A stretch of 35,625 nucleotides of DNA from Myxococcales bacterium (GCA_013298625.1 JAAFIF010000096.1:1-35625); one strand, 5' to 3'; shown: positions 1 through 8,057, numbered from the stretch's first letter. Numbers and translations: made by a program. Notes: a model not told the origin generated them from the letters alone.

Positions 1-6
1 CCGGGG

Positions 7-95
7 GCTCGTCTCCCGGGCGTGAGCCAAGCGTGGCTCTTCGCCTCGCTCAACGCGTTGGCGCTCGTCTCCCGGGCGTGAGCCAAGCGTGGCTC
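7..95. repeat. Two identical 33-bp direct repeats with internal hairpin
   Basis: Positions 7-39 and 63-95 are identical over 33 bp and are separated by 23 bp. Each copy contains CCCGGG and ends in a perfect inverted repeat, GAGCCA-AGCG-TGGCTC, able to form a 6-bp stem with a 4-nt loop. The pair lies 3' of the leftward esterase gene and reaches the window edge, so more copies may lie outside. Two copies are too few to call a CRISPR array, and no cas gene is present. An intergenic hairpin repeat family is the simplest reading. Confidence 0.75.
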
Positions 96-107
96 CGCGA
101 CGCTTCG

Positions 108-203
108 CCGCTGTTACTCCACACAGCTTTTGGGCAACCATGAGCCTTGGGCTCCGAGCCCTTTCCCCGCTGTTTCTCCAGGCAGAACTTGGGTAGCCAT
201 GAG
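108..203. repeat. Imperfect 37-bp direct repeat pair
   Basis: Positions 108-144 and 167-203 match at about 29 of 37 bases; both begin CCGCTGTT and end CCATGAG. Each is followed or overlapped by a short GAGCC/GGCTC-type hairpin like the one in the 33-bp repeats just upstream, so the two pairs may be diverged parts of one array. The rest of the gene-free stretch, 204-409, shows nothing I can name. Confidence 0.55.
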
Positions 204-409
204 GCTCCGACGCCCGGCGCGCTCCCCTGTTTGTCGTCGCCTCACCCGGGTCGGTCGCGTACTCGTCGCGCCACTCTGCCTTGGAATCTCGCAGGCAAAA
301 CTGCTGCTGCGCGACGCAGGCGATGCATCTCGTGCCGATTCATCCGCGCGCTGTGCAACGGCCTCGGTCACCGGCGCCAGCGCTCGTTGTGTCCCCCCGC
401 GTCGCGCGC

Positions 410-2872
410 TCACATCGCCGGCGCGACGTAGCGCCACTCGGGCGAGAAGAACCCCGACGCGACCGAGCCCATCGTGCTGAACACGAGGTAGTCCGGGGCG
501 ACGAAGCTCGACGTGAAGGGCATGAAGCGAGAGAGCAAAGACTCTGCTCCAGTGGTCGCCGTGATGACCGCAGAGAGCCTCCCGCTCTCGTCAGGAAACA
601 CAAAGGCGAGCACGGCGTTGCTGTGCCGGGTCGTGCCCACGGTGATCGCAGCGCCGTCCCACGCGAGCGGAAGCGCGCCGCCTTGCGCGCGGACGGCGGA
701 GGGCGGGGCGCCGAGGTACACGATGTTCCACTCGGAGCGAAGCGCGGCGGTGACGCGCGAGAGCGGGACCGCGCAGCCGTGGCCGTTGCCGATGAGCGCC
801 CAGTTGGAGAGCAAGTACGCAGCGTAGCGGCGGTATTCGACCGGGCCGTCGTCGGGGTACGCGAAGCAGAACGGGCGGTAGAAGACCTCGTTGATGGGGC
901 CGTGGACTCCGGGGCGCTTTCCCGTGGTGGGGCCCACGGTGATGGTGGCGTCGGTCACGTCCATCACCCTGCCGTCGACGGACACGCGAGAGACTCCCTT
1001 GGCGCGCAGCGCGCGGCCGTCGAGCTCGATCGTGCGCGCGTTGACCGTCGTGACGTTGACGGTGTCGCCCGCGCGCTCGGAGCGCACGGACACGTCCGCG
1101 CCCGCGTCGGACTCGGACAGAATCGTCACGAACGAGTGCCGCGGATTCACGAAGGGCGACGGCGTCGTGAAGGCGAAGTCGAGCTCGGTCGGGTCGAGCT
1201 GACGGCGCTGCATAAACGCGAACAGCGGCTGCCAATCCACGCAGTCCGCGCCCGGCGCTTCCATGCCGTCCCACCAGTGTCCCGCGCCGATCTGCTCGTG
1301 CACCTCGACGTCCATCGTGTGCATTCGCAGCGCAGGAACGAGCGCGCGCGGCTCTCGAATCGGAACGTTGTCGTCCGCCGTCCCGTGAATCACATACGCC
1401 CCGCGACGCGCGAGGTTCGAGAGGTACACGTTGGTGTCGCTCGCCGCCGCGGCGCGCGCAAACGCGCCCGTGGGCCTGCGCGCCCCCGTGTACGTATAGA
1501 ACGAGCTCCACCCCGCGCTCGGCCCGATGGTCGCGAATCGCCCGGGAAAATGCACGCCGATGTTCCACGTCCCGTGCCCTCCCATCGAGTGGCCCGTGAG
1601 GTACACGCGCGTCGGGTCCACGCGAAACGCTCGCGTCGCGTCGTCGAGCGACTCGATCGCGTCGAGGCGACCCCAGAGTTCCCAATCGAAGCCGTAGGGG
1701 CGGCGGTTGGTCGGGGCGATGACGTAGTTCCAGTCGCGGCGCGAGTACGCGCGAGCGTGACCGATGCCTTCGACCGACGCGCCGTGCAGCGCGAGCACGA
1801 GCGCGTATTGCCTCGACGCGTCGAAGTTCGTGGGAGAAACCACGCCGTAGTACTGCGCCGAGCCGTCCACCGCCGAGCGAAACGTGCGTCGATACGTGGC
1901 ATCCGCGGCCACGGTCTCGAGCGTGACCTCGCGTCGATACGTCCAATCGAGCGAGCGCGACTCGATCCGCAAGGCCACGGTCACGCGCTGCATCGCCGTC
2001 GTCCACGCGCGCTTGGGTCGCAGCTGAAACGCGACCTTCGTGACCGCGCCGCCCGCGAGAGCTGGGTACGTCACAGCCGTCGCCTCGAAGTCCGCGCTGT
2101 CCTCGACGCGCGCGGTCACGTCGGTCGCTGGCGCGTCGGTGAGGTTCAACACAGCGACGCCGAGCCATTGCTCCGAGCGGTCTCCCACCAGCAGGTCTGG
2201 CGCGGTCGTGTCCGCGGTGTTGAACACGATTTCATCGGGCGTCTGAAAGAGCTGCACGCGCGGCGTTCCGCGGCCGCCGAGCAAGCGCGCGACGATCGCG
2301 TTGTCCTCTCCGTCCCGCGTCACGAGCGGCACGCGCATGGACCCCGACGCGTACACGTCCCCGGGCTGCTGCGCCCCGTTGGTCCACACGGACAGCGTCG
2401 TGTCCGCCCGCGCAAACACCCGACGCCCCGACGCAACGCGCACGTTCGCCGCGACGTAACCCACCCCGCGCGGAACGTCCGTGAGCACCCCCTCCGCCTC
2501 GGGCGCGATGGGATCCCACGCGACGCCGAAGCGCTCGCCCGCTTCGACAGGAACGCGAAACGTCCCGCCTTCGATCGCCGCGATCACCGTGTCCGTCTGC
2601 GACGCCGGGATCGCAGAGAACATCCACTGCGTGACCTCCAACGGCTCGGGCTCGCGCGCCATCGCCACAGGACCGAGGCCAGCGTCGTCGCGCGGAGGAC
2701 GCACGAACCCCGAGCCGGCGTCCCCGCTCGCGTCGGTCACAGCATCCGCAGTGGGCCCGTCTGCGTTCGCGTCGGGCGTCGCTGCCGTCGTCGAGCACGC
2801 GAGCGACAGGGACATCAGCGCGCCGATCCCCAACGGAGCGCGCGCGACCGAGAGCGTGCAGGGAGCCTTCAC
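410..2872 (-). CDS. Secreted esterase/peptidase-like alpha/beta-hydrolase lipoprotein
   Basis: An 820-residue lipoprotein starting at GTG 2872. The signal peptide ends in a lipobox (LSLAC, Cys26) and is followed by an Asp/Ala-rich linker. The middle part looks beta-rich and may hold Ig-like domains. The hydrolase core carries the nucleophile motif GHSMGG with Ser429, a downstream acid motif HGTADDN near residue 500 and a His in AGHWWDG near 532, so the triad looks complete. This arrangement is typical of polyhydroxybutyrate-depolymerase/feruloyl-esterase-like and prolyl-oligopeptidase-like enzymes; the substrate cannot be told from sequence. It should sit on the cell surface or in the periplasm. 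The 8058-9863 gene encodes a shorter relative (GSSMGG). A TACACT box lies 8 nt upstream of the GTG, with no Shine-Dalgarno, suggesting a leaderless transcript. Confidence 0.85.
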   Translation of the reverse strand: MKAPCTLSVARAPLGIGALMSLSLACSTTAATPDANADGPTADAVTDASGDAGSGFVRPPRDDAGLGPVAMAREPEPLEVTQWMFSAIPASQTDTVIAAIEGGTFRVPVEAGERFGVAWDPIAPEAEGVLTDVPRGVGYVAANVRVASGRRVFARADTTLSVWTNGAQQPGDVYASGSMRVPLVTRDGEDNAIVARLLGGRGTPRVQLFQTPDEIVFNTADTTAPDLLVGDRSEQWLGVAVLNLTDAPATDVTARVEDSADFEATAVTYPALAGGAVTKVAFQLRPKRAWTTAMQRVTVALRIESRSLDWTYRREVTLETVAADATYRRTFRSAVDGSAQYYGVVSPTNFDASRQYALVLALHGASVEGIGHARAYSRRDWNYVIAPTNRRPYGFDWELWGRLDAIESLDDATRAFRVDPTRVYLTGHSMGGHGTWNIGVHFPGRFATIGPSAGWSSFYTYTGARRPTGAFARAAAASDTNVYLSNLARRGAYVIHGTADDNVPIREPRALVPALRMHTMDVEVHEQIGAGHWWDGMEAPGADCVDWQPLFAFMQRRQLDPTELDFAFTTPSPFVNPRHSFVTILSESDAGADVSVRSERAGDTVNVTTVNARTIELDGRALRAKGVSRVSVDGRVMDVTDATITVGPTTGKRPGVHGPINEVFYRPFCFAYPDDGPVEYRRYAAYLLSNWALIGNGHGCAVPLSRVTAALRSEWNIVYLGAPPSAVRAQGGALPLAWDGAAITVGTTRHSNAVLAFVFPDESGRLSAVITATTGAESLLSRFMPFTSSFVAPDYLVFSTMGSVASGFFSPEWRYVAPAM

Positions 2873-2880
2873 GACCGCAG

Positions 2881-2905
2881 AGTGTACCCGCCGACGTGAC
2901 GTCGG
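2881..2905 (-). promoter_or_regulatory. Candidate -10 box plus perfect palindrome upstream of esterase gene
   Basis: Reading leftward, TACACT (2886-2881) sits 8 nt before the GTG at 2872 and fits a TANNNT -10 box for a leaderless mRNA. Just behind it is a perfect dyad, CCGACGT-G-ACGTCGG (2891-2905), in the -10/-35 spacer region, where a repressor would block the promoter. Assigned by pattern only; the regulator is unknown. Confidence 0.35.
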
Positions 2906-3262
2906 GTCGCCTCGACGAGCGCGCTGGGGTTCGAGCGGATTGGCAACGGAGTCGCTGTCGACTCACGCGCGCGACCGACCTGCTGCGGATGTCCTGTGCT
3001 CCGAAGTAAACGGACGTGCGATGAACTGATGCCCCACGCTCTCTCGCTGACGCGCATCACAGCGCGACTGCCCTTCGATCGCGCTCCACGAAACCGCCGC
3101 GCCGAACGCACGAATCATGACCAATATACCGCGCCCGCGACGGGCATCGCAGATGACCGGAGCGGATCAGCGCGGTAGACATCAAGTCAAACCACTGCCG
3201 AACGCGTCGTGCAGTGTGGGGTGACGATCGCGACGCGGCCGCATCGAGCAGCGGACCGCGGC

Positions 3263-3346
3263 GACGCAACCGGGTCACCGTCGGTGGGCTTCCAGCGCGC
3301 CTCGTCGAAGCAATCGTCGCGCGCGCTCAGCTGACTGCCGTTGGAT
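3263..3346 (-). repeat. Imperfect inverted-repeat element A, downstream of RidA-family gene
   Basis: Read on the minus strand, the element opens with ATCCAACGGCAGTCAGC and closes with GACGGTGACCCGGTTGCG; AAC and GTT mark the ends and an AGCGCGC/GCGCGCT stem lies inside. Element B (3921-3966) has the same two ends around a shorter core. The gene-free stretch 2906-3364 that contains it has no convincing ORF. The layout (gene followed by an imperfect palindrome, repeated twice in one direction) recalls integron attC sites, but the terminal boxes only partly fit RYYYAAC and GTTRRRY. Confidence 0.4.
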
Positions 3347-3364
3347 GGCCTGCTCCCTCCGCGG

Positions 3365-3757
3365 TCACGGAAGCTCGCTGAGCTTGAATGCCGTCACCTC
3401 GATCTCGATCTTCATGCGCGGATCGGCCAGCCCAGCGGAGATCATCATGGCGGCCGGGCGCACCTCGCCGAAGTACCGCCGCAGCACCGGCCAGCAGCCC
3501 TCGAATTCGGTCGCATCGGGCAACACGTACGTGACCCGCACCACGTCGGCCAAGGTGGCGCCAGCCTGGGTCAGCGCCGCCTCGATGTTCTTCAGGCACT
3601 GATCGGCCTGTTCGACCACACCGTCGGCGATGGTCATGGTGGTGTAATCGAAGCCGGTGGTGCCGGAGACGAACACCCAGGGGCCGGCCACGACGGCGCG
3701 GCTGTAGCCGATCTGGGCTTCGAAGGTGGAGCCAGAGCTGATGAGTCGTCGGTTCAT
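3365..3757 (-). CDS. RidA/YjgF/UK114 family protein
   Basis: A 130-residue protein, the normal size for the RidA family. RidA members deaminate reactive enamine/imine intermediates released by PLP enzymes, or act in related small-molecule chemistry, in the cytoplasm as trimers. Family features visible here are the N-terminal substrate-pocket region, the VFVSGTTG stretch near residues 39-46, the AGATLADVVRVTYVL segment and the C-terminal KIEIEVTAF strand. The Arg that usually contacts the carboxylate (VRVTVY in RidA) appears as VRVTYVL. An open frame extends upstream, but homology begins at the ATG at 3757, so I take that start. No good Shine-Dalgarno is seen. It is flanked by the two related palindromic elements A and B in a lower-GC island, consistent with horizontal transfer. 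Which RidA subfamily it belongs to is not clear. Confidence 0.88.
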   Translation of the reverse strand: MNRRLISSGSTFEAQIGYSRAVVAGPWVFVSGTTGFDYTTMTIADGVVEQADQCLKNIEAALTQAGATLADVVRVTYVLPDATEFEGCWPVLRRYFGEVRPAAMMISAGLADPRMKIEIEVTAFKLSELP

Positions 3758-3920
3758 GGGGTGGGGGTTCCGTTCGGAGGGAGGCCGACAGCGTAACAGC
3801 AGCATCAGCCCTCCGGCCTCCGATGCCGCAGCTTCCGCAGGATCAGGCACCCCGGGCGGCAGAAAGCCAGATGCTGGCTCAGGCGCAGACTGCGCGCTCC
3901 CGCAGCATCGGGCCGGCGCC

Positions 3921-3966
3921 GAGGCAACTGGGTCACCGTCAGCGCGCTCGGCTGACCGCCGTTCGG
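3921..3966 (-). repeat. Imperfect inverted-repeat element B, between RidA-family gene and unknown gene
   Basis: On the minus strand it runs from CGAACGGCGGTCAGC to GCTGACGGTGACCCAGTTG. GTCAGC/GCTGAC form a perfect 6-bp stem around a 7-nt loop, and AAC/GTT pair at the outer ends. Its ends match element A (3263-3346). The remaining gene-free sequence between 3758 and 4060 shows no convincing gene. Confidence 0.45.
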
Positions 3967-4060
3967 TGTCCTGCACGACGAAGAGAGCCGCGCCCTTCGG
4001 CATTCTCATCGGGCCCATGCTCCGGGGACTTCCTTGCTGTCATCATGCAGTCGCCCTGCC

Positions 4061-4681
4061 TCACGACGGATCCGAGGGAGCACCGGACGTCTCCTGTCCG
4101 AAAGCCTCGAGGACCTCAGTTTCGAACGAGACTCGCGTCAGCGAGGGATCAAGCGAGCTGATCGACAGTCGCTCTTGGACAAGAGCACGTTGAAGCTGAT
4201 CGATGCGCAGAAGCTCGGATTCCTGAGCGATCTGCTCCCAGTTCAGCTGATCCGCCGATCGGCTCTGTCCGAAGCGTAGAAGAGCGAGCTGTGAAACAAG
4301 ATACTCAACATCGAACCAATAGTTTTCGAGCAGAGCGCTCGGAACGCGGCGCCCAGCGATCGAAGTGAGAACCGAATCCAAATAGAACAGCGGGACCCGA
4401 AGAACGAGCGGGACTTCCAGGTCAAGCACTGGAAGGCTGAGCATTGAGCGCGCTTCTCCCGCGAACTTCGGACGACCCTCGGGCTCTGATTGGGCTGTGT
4501 CCATCCACTCGATCGCATCAGCGAGTCGACGATTCGAGTCATCCTGCGTCGAGCGGAACCAGTCAGGAATATCGACCCGATCCCACCAGTGAATAAGCCC
4601 GCTGGCAAGACCGAGCACAACAGCGGCGCGCTCATTGAACTTGCGCGAAACAAAGCGGGGCCCGAGGGTCATCTTCTTCAT
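4061..4681 (-). CDS. Hypothetical protein in low-GC island
   Basis: A 206-residue protein of unrecognised family. I start it at ATG 4681 (MKKMTLGPRF); the open frame continues to 4810, but its first 43 codons look like read-through. The product is not obviously secreted or transmembrane. It has amphipathic helices, Trp-rich patches near residues 30-45 (HWWDRVDIPDWF) and an acidic C-terminus. Third-position GC is clearly lower than in the flanking genes and rarer codons are used, so the gene was probably acquired. It is followed on the same strand by element B and the RidA-family gene, like successive cassettes. Real coding is supported by length and a protein-like amino-acid mix, not by homology. 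Confidence 0.55.
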   Translation of the reverse strand: MKKMTLGPRFVSRKFNERAAVVLGLASGLIHWWDRVDIPDWFRSTQDDSNRRLADAIEWMDTAQSEPEGRPKFAGEARSMLSLPVLDLEVPLVLRVPLFYLDSVLTSIAGRRVPSALLENYWFDVEYLVSQLALLRFGQSRSADQLNWEQIAQESELLRIDQLQRALVQERLSISSLDPSLTRVSFETEVLEAFGQETSGAPSDPS

Positions 4682-5074
4682 CGTGAGCGAGCGCCCCCAC
4701 TCCGCGGCTCGAGAACCTCGAGACGCCGCAGCGTATCGAGCCGATCTCCGATCCTGTTGATTCGTCCGCGGGTACTGCGAGATCGCGTGCTCGCCATCGT
4801 CATCACCCATCGCCTCGACGATGCGGGTCGATCAACAAGAGAACCTGTCATCGACTACGTTGCCTCGCCAAGCCGTCGCCAGCCAACAACCTCGCCGCTG
4901 CGCGAGCCTTCGTCAACAGCGCGTGCCTCTGCAGCTTCACGCACACGCGCGAAGCGATCGACCGCGTTGGACCTCCGCCCTCCAACGCAAGATCGCCAAC
5001 GCAACCACCGTTGAACGCGCTGCGCGACGCCGGCTGACGCTCGCGCCGCCGACACAAGCGACCGCGATCGCTGC
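4682..5074. other. Gene-free stretch with an 8-bp perfect hairpin
   Basis: Several short frames are open on both strands, but none has a credible start, codon bias or recognisable motif. A perfect inverted repeat, GCGTTGGA-N9-TCCAACGC, lies at 4964-4988. Nothing else is recognised. Confidence 0.5.
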
Positions 5075-5080
5075 TATGCT
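5075..5080 (+). promoter_or_regulatory. Candidate -10 box TATGCT for a leaderless transcript
   Basis: TATGCT lies 6 nt before the ATG at 5087, and there is no Shine-Dalgarno. The spacing matches similar boxes before the starts at 2872, 8058, 30592 and 32161, so transcription may start at or next to the start codon. Confidence 0.35.
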
Positions 5081-5086
5081 TCTGCG

Positions 5087-5341
5087 ATGAAGCTCACGAT
5101 TCCCAGGGCGCTCGCGGTCACTGCCATCGCCGCGGGCTCCGCTGCCGCGGCGGCGATCGTCGCGACGACGTTCGAAGCCTGCCAGAGCTGTCCGCCCGTC
5201 GAAGCTTGCTACTACGACTTTCAGCAGAACCCCGACGGAGGAAACCCCATCGGCTGCTATCGACGGCAGTTTCCCGACGGCGGCGTGACGTGCACCAGCG
5301 AGCAGTGTCCGCCCGTCCCCCAGGGCTGCCCCGTAGCGTGA
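5087..5341 (+). CDS. Small exported Cys-rich protein
   Basis: An 84-residue protein with a basic N-terminus (MKLTIPRAL) and a hydrophobic Ala-rich segment to about residue 26, a signal peptide or N-terminal anchor. The remainder, about 55 residues, carries regularly spaced cysteines (CQSCPPVEAC, then GC, TC, QC and GC), which suggests disulfide bonds outside the cytoplasm. No family was recognised. The start is the only ATG with a signal-like N-terminus, and a TATGCT box 6 nt upstream supports it. A hairpin with a T-run follows the stop, so it is probably monocistronic. It converges with the leftward zinc-ribbon gene. Confidence 0.7.
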   Translation: MKLTIPRALAVTAIAAGSAAAAAIVATTFEACQSCPPVEACYYDFQQNPDGGNPIGCYRRQFPDGGVTCTSEQCPPVPQGCPVA

Positions 5342-5351
5342 TGAGCCTCGC

Positions 5352-5379
5352 GCTCTCCCGTGCGGAGAGCACACGTTTT
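5352..5379 (+). terminator. Rho-independent-type terminator
   Basis: A perfect 7-bp stem, GCTCTCC-CGTGC-GGAGAGC (5352-5370), is followed by TTTT at 5376-5379. It begins 10 nt after the stop of the small Cys-rich gene and lies between convergent genes. Confidence 0.65.
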
Positions 5380-5414
5380 CAAGAGCTCCCCCTCGTCAGC
5401 GCAAGCGCCGTCGC

Positions 5415-5900
5415 TCACCACTCTTCGGGCGGCGGCGGAGCGCCGTAGCGCGCGACCGGTCCGCCCGGGTCGTACGGTGCGATTCCGTACGCAGGAACCA
5501 CCCCCGTGTGATCGGGAGGAGGCTGCACCACCACCGGGTCCGGCTGCACCGGCTGCGGCCGCGGCGGACGCACGACGATCACCGTCCCGCCCGGGTCCAC
5601 GGGCTGCGGCTGCTGAATCACCACGGGGTCCTGCTGCTGCACGACCACTTGCTGCTGCACGACCACTTGTTGCTGCGGCTGGGGCTCGACGTACTGAATC
5701 TCTCCCTGCTGCAGCGCCGGCGCGCACGCCCCGAGGGCCACGCTCGCGCCAAACGCTGCGATCGCGGCGCGGGACCGCAGCGGACCCGTCGAGCGCTCGA
5801 CCACGCTCGTCCCCTCGAGCGCTCGCGCGCAAAACGGACAGGCAGACTCGCTCGCGCGAACATGGCGCGCGCACGACGGACACGGAACCAATGCGGCCAT
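5415..5900 (-). CDS. Zinc-ribbon, membrane-anchored Gln/Pro-rich protein
   Basis: A 161-residue protein. The N-terminus is a four-cysteine zinc ribbon (CPSC near residues 7-10 and CPFC near 21-24). A hydrophobic segment follows near residues 45-60 (AAIAAFGASVALGAC), then a low-complexity Gln/Val/Pro tail with VVVQQQ tandem repeats. This suggests a small cytoplasmic metal-binding head, one membrane span and an extracytoplasmic tail, a design common among myxobacterial hypothetical proteins. The function is unknown. I chose ATG 5900 over the GTG at 5903 because GAGAGG sits 6 nt upstream of the ATG. It is divergent from the methyltransferase gene at 6092. Confidence 0.75.
   Translation of the reverse strand: MAALVPCPSCARHVRASESACPFCARALEGTSVVERSTGPLRSRAAIAAFGASVALGACAPALQQGEIQYVEPQPQQQVVVQQQVVVQQQDPVVIQQPQPVDPGGTVIVVRPPRPQPVQPDPVVVQPPPDHTGVVPAYGIAPYDPGGPVARYGAPPPPEEW
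5634..5669. repeat. 18-bp tandem repeat within the Gln-rich coding region
   Basis: Two exact 18-bp copies (5634-5651 and 5652-5669), followed by a degenerate third, encode the VVVQQQ repeats of the zinc-ribbon protein. This is a likely site of length variation. Confidence 0.7.
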
Positions 5901-6091
5901 CACGGACCTCTCTTTCGAACTCTCTCGACGGTGACTCTTCGTCGGATGAAGCGCGCCCGCGATATCTTGGGCGCCCGATCGCAGCTTCTTCGTTGCACCG
6001 ACGGCAGGGCTTCGAACGTTCTACGCGCGTCTGCGCCGTTTCTTACGGCGCCTTCGAACAATCCCCCTGAATCTCCCTCCCCCTCCCTCCG

Positions 6092-6994
6092 ATGGACCCA
6101 CGTGACCTTCCGACGCGGCCCGTGCGCCGCCCCGACGGCTGGACCGCCCCAGGCCCGCGCCCCGCAGGCACCCGCGGCGAGCCCGACCTCGACCCGCAGC
6201 CCGGCGAAGAGCGATCGCTCTTGTCTGGGGATTTTCAGCTCTTTCAGCTCTTGCGCGGCCACCGCTGGTCCATGGACGACCTCGTCACAGCGTACGTCGC
6301 CGTCACGTGCGCCAAGGCACTGTGGCCCGACGCCGTCGGCGACGACGCGACCCGTTCGATCGCGTACCTCGACATGGGCTGCGGCATCGGCTCGGTGCTC
6401 TTGCAGTGCGCGTGGGCGCTTCCGCTCGCGCAGTGCACCGGCGTCGAAGCGCAGAAGATCTCTGCCTCGATGGCGCGCCGAAGCGCCCGGTTCAACGGCG
6501 TCGATCGCCGCGTGACCGTCCGCGACGGAGACCTCCGCACGCCCGACGCGCTGCCTCTTGAATCCGTGGGCCAATTTTCATTGATCACAGGGACACCGCC
6601 GTATTTTCGCGACGGCGAGGGCGTCGAGTCCGACGTCGTCCAGCGCGGCCCGTGCCGCTTCGAGCACCGCGGCGGCGTCGAGGACTACGCCCGCTCGGCC
6701 GCGAGATGGTTGAGCCCCGACGGCCGCGCCGTCCTGTGCGCCGGGGCCCTCGAGCGCGCGCGCGCCGCGCAGGGCATCGGCGAGAGCGGCCTCTCGCTCG
6801 AACGACAGATTGAAGTGATCCCTCGCGCAGGAAAGCGCCCGCTGATCGACCTCTACGTCCTCGCGCGCTCGCCCTGCGAAACATCGCAGCAAACGCTGGT
6901 CGTCCGCGGCGCCGACGAGCAGTGGACCGCTGAGTTCATCCACGTTCGAGAGACCATGGGAATGCCCGTGTCCCCAAAGAGAGCTCGCACATGA
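6092..6994 (+). CDS. TrmN6/YfiC-like tRNA adenine-N6 methyltransferase family protein
   Basis: A 300-residue Rossmann-fold SAM-dependent methyltransferase. The SAM-binding loop is DMGCGIG (residues 94-100), and GVEAQ near 118 gives the acidic ribose-binding residue. The N6-adenine catalytic motif NPPY appears as TGTPPYF (166-172), with Thr in place of Asn. The early segment LLRGHRWSMDDLVTAYV corresponds to the substrate-side region of tRNA1(Val) A37 methyltransferases. The best family call is therefore TrmN6/YfiC-like, but the exact substrate is uncertain given the NPPY change and an extra Pro-rich N-terminus of about 40 residues. The gene overlaps the downstream bestrophin-like gene by 4 bp (ATGA), implying translational coupling. 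Confidence 0.8.
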   Translation: MDPRDLPTRPVRRPDGWTAPGPRPAGTRGEPDLDPQPGEERSLLSGDFQLFQLLRGHRWSMDDLVTAYVAVTCAKALWPDAVGDDATRSIAYLDMGCGIGSVLLQCAWALPLAQCTGVEAQKISASMARRSARFNGVDRRVTVRDGDLRTPDALPLESVGQFSLITGTPPYFRDGEGVESDVVQRGPCRFEHRGGVEDYARSAARWLSPDGRAVLCAGALERARAAQGIGESGLSLERQIEVIPRAGKRPLIDLYVLARSPCETSQQTLVVRGADEQWTAEFIHVRETMGMPVSPKRART

Positions 6995-7929
6995 TCGTCA
7001 CGCGACGCGACAGCTGGTGGCAGCTCGTCCTGCGCTACCACGGCACCGAGCTGCCTCGCACCAAGTGGCGCATCCTCGGCGTGGCCGTCGTGGCGATGGT
7101 CGTGACGGGCTTCGAGCACTGGCGCAATTTTCACCCCAACCTCACGCCGCTGCCGTACACGCTGATCGGCGTCGCGCTGGGTATTTTCTTGGGATTTCGC
7201 AACAACGCCAGCTACGACCGCTGGTGGGAGGCGCGAAAGCTCTGGGGCGCGCTGATCAACACCACGCGCACGTTCAGCCGTCAGGTGCACGCCTTCATCG
7301 GCGCGCGCGGCGAGCGCGAGTCCGACGCGATGCGCGAGCTGCGACGCGCCCTCGTGTATAGGGCCATCGCCTTCACGCACGCGCTCAAGCTGACGCTGCG
7401 CTCGATCAACGACCGATGGGACGAGCTCGCGCCGCTGCTGCCGGCGGACGAGCTCGCGTCGCTGCGAGCGCAGAGCAACAAGCCCTTCGCCATCGCGCAA
7501 CGAACGGCGCTCATCCTGCGCGACGCGTGGGACCAGGGGCACATCGAGACGATGCAGCACGCCGCGCTCGACGCGACGCTCACGCAGCTGACGGACATTC
7601 AGGGCGCGTGCGAGCGGATCAAGTCCACGCCGATCCCGTTCTTGTCCACCACGCTCATGCACAGGATCGTCGCGGTCTACTGCTACACGCTGCCCTTCGG
7701 CGTCGTCGACGCGGTCAAGCTCTACACGCCCGTCGTCGTGGTCATCGTGGCGTACGCGTTCTTCGGCCTCGACGTCGTCGGCGACGAGCTCGAAGAGCCC
7801 TTCGGAACAGAGCCCAACGACCTCCCGCTCGAAGCGATGTCGCGGCTCATCGAGCACAACCTTCGACAGAGCCTCGGAGAGACCGACGCCCCGCCGTTGA
7901 AGACCCCCGTCGGCGACGTGCTCGACTGA
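6991..7929 (+). CDS. Bestrophin-family (RFP-TM) anion channel protein
   Basis: A 312-residue membrane protein of the bestrophin/UPF0187 family, which forms pentameric chloride or other anion channels in the inner membrane. The family opening is visible: WWQLVLRYHGTELP, then a first hydrophobic helix (residues 28-44), a second ending in GIFLGFRNNASYDRWWEARKLWG (68-90), and the conserved Arg/Trp-rich loop. The C-terminal pair of helices includes YCYTLPFG and a segment ending FFGLDVVGDELEEPFG, another family hallmark. The start overlaps the preceding methyltransferase stop by 4 bp. A hairpin overlapping the stop codon probably ends the two-gene unit. Confidence 0.9.
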   Translation: MIVTRRDSWWQLVLRYHGTELPRTKWRILGVAVVAMVVTGFEHWRNFHPNLTPLPYTLIGVALGIFLGFRNNASYDRWWEARKLWGALINTTRTFSRQVHAFIGARGERESDAMRELRRALVYRAIAFTHALKLTLRSINDRWDELAPLLPADELASLRAQSNKPFAIAQRTALILRDAWDQGHIETMQHAALDATLTQLTDIQGACERIKSTPIPFLSTTLMHRIVAVYCYTLPFGVVDAVKLYTPVVVVIVAYAFFGLDVVGDELEEPFGTEPNDLPLEAMSRLIEHNLRQSLGETDAPPLKTPVGDVLD

Positions 7930-7955
7930 CGGTCTCGTGCCCCCGAGCCACCGTC
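7928..7955 (+). terminator. Candidate terminator hairpin after the bestrophin-like gene
   Basis: GACGGT (7928-7933) pairs with ACCGTC (7950-7955), and CTCG pairs with CGAG inside, with a CC bulge and a C-rich loop. It overlaps the TGA stop. There is no long T-run, so termination is inferred from position and stem strength. Confidence 0.4.
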
Positions 7956-8043
7956 TATTCGATCTCGTCAGCGCGCGCAGCGCTCACCGCTTCTCATCGC
8001 TGACGACGAGCAACGTGCGGCGCCGTCCGCAGCGCGCCGGTAG

Positions 8044-8049
8044 TACGAT
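8044..8049 (+). promoter_or_regulatory. Candidate -10 box TACGAT
   Basis: TACGAT lies 8 nt upstream of the ATG at 8058. The spacing is the same as at the related esterase gene's GTG at 2872 (TACACT). No Shine-Dalgarno of the right spacing is evident. Confidence 0.3.
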
Positions 8050-8057
8050 CGAGGCCG

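Noticed and set aside
7..95. CRISPR array reading of the 33-bp repeats with a 23-bp spacer
   Set aside because: Only two copies, a short spacer and no cas genes.
281..2899. Long rightward open frame (872 codons) opposite the esterase gene
   Set aside because: Arg/His-rich antisense shadow typical of GC-rich genomes; the leftward frame has signal peptide and catalytic motifs.
3057..3278. Short leftward frame of 73 codons between the esterase and element A
   Set aside because: No start signal, biased Arg-rich composition and no motif.
4964..4988. GCGTTGGA/TCCAACGC hairpin as a third attC-like end
   Set aside because: The GTT and AAC halves are in the wrong order for an attC site and too close together.
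4848..5057. Short leftward frames in the 4.7-5.1 kb gap
   Set aside because: Two overlapping frames, both low-complexity, without start signals.
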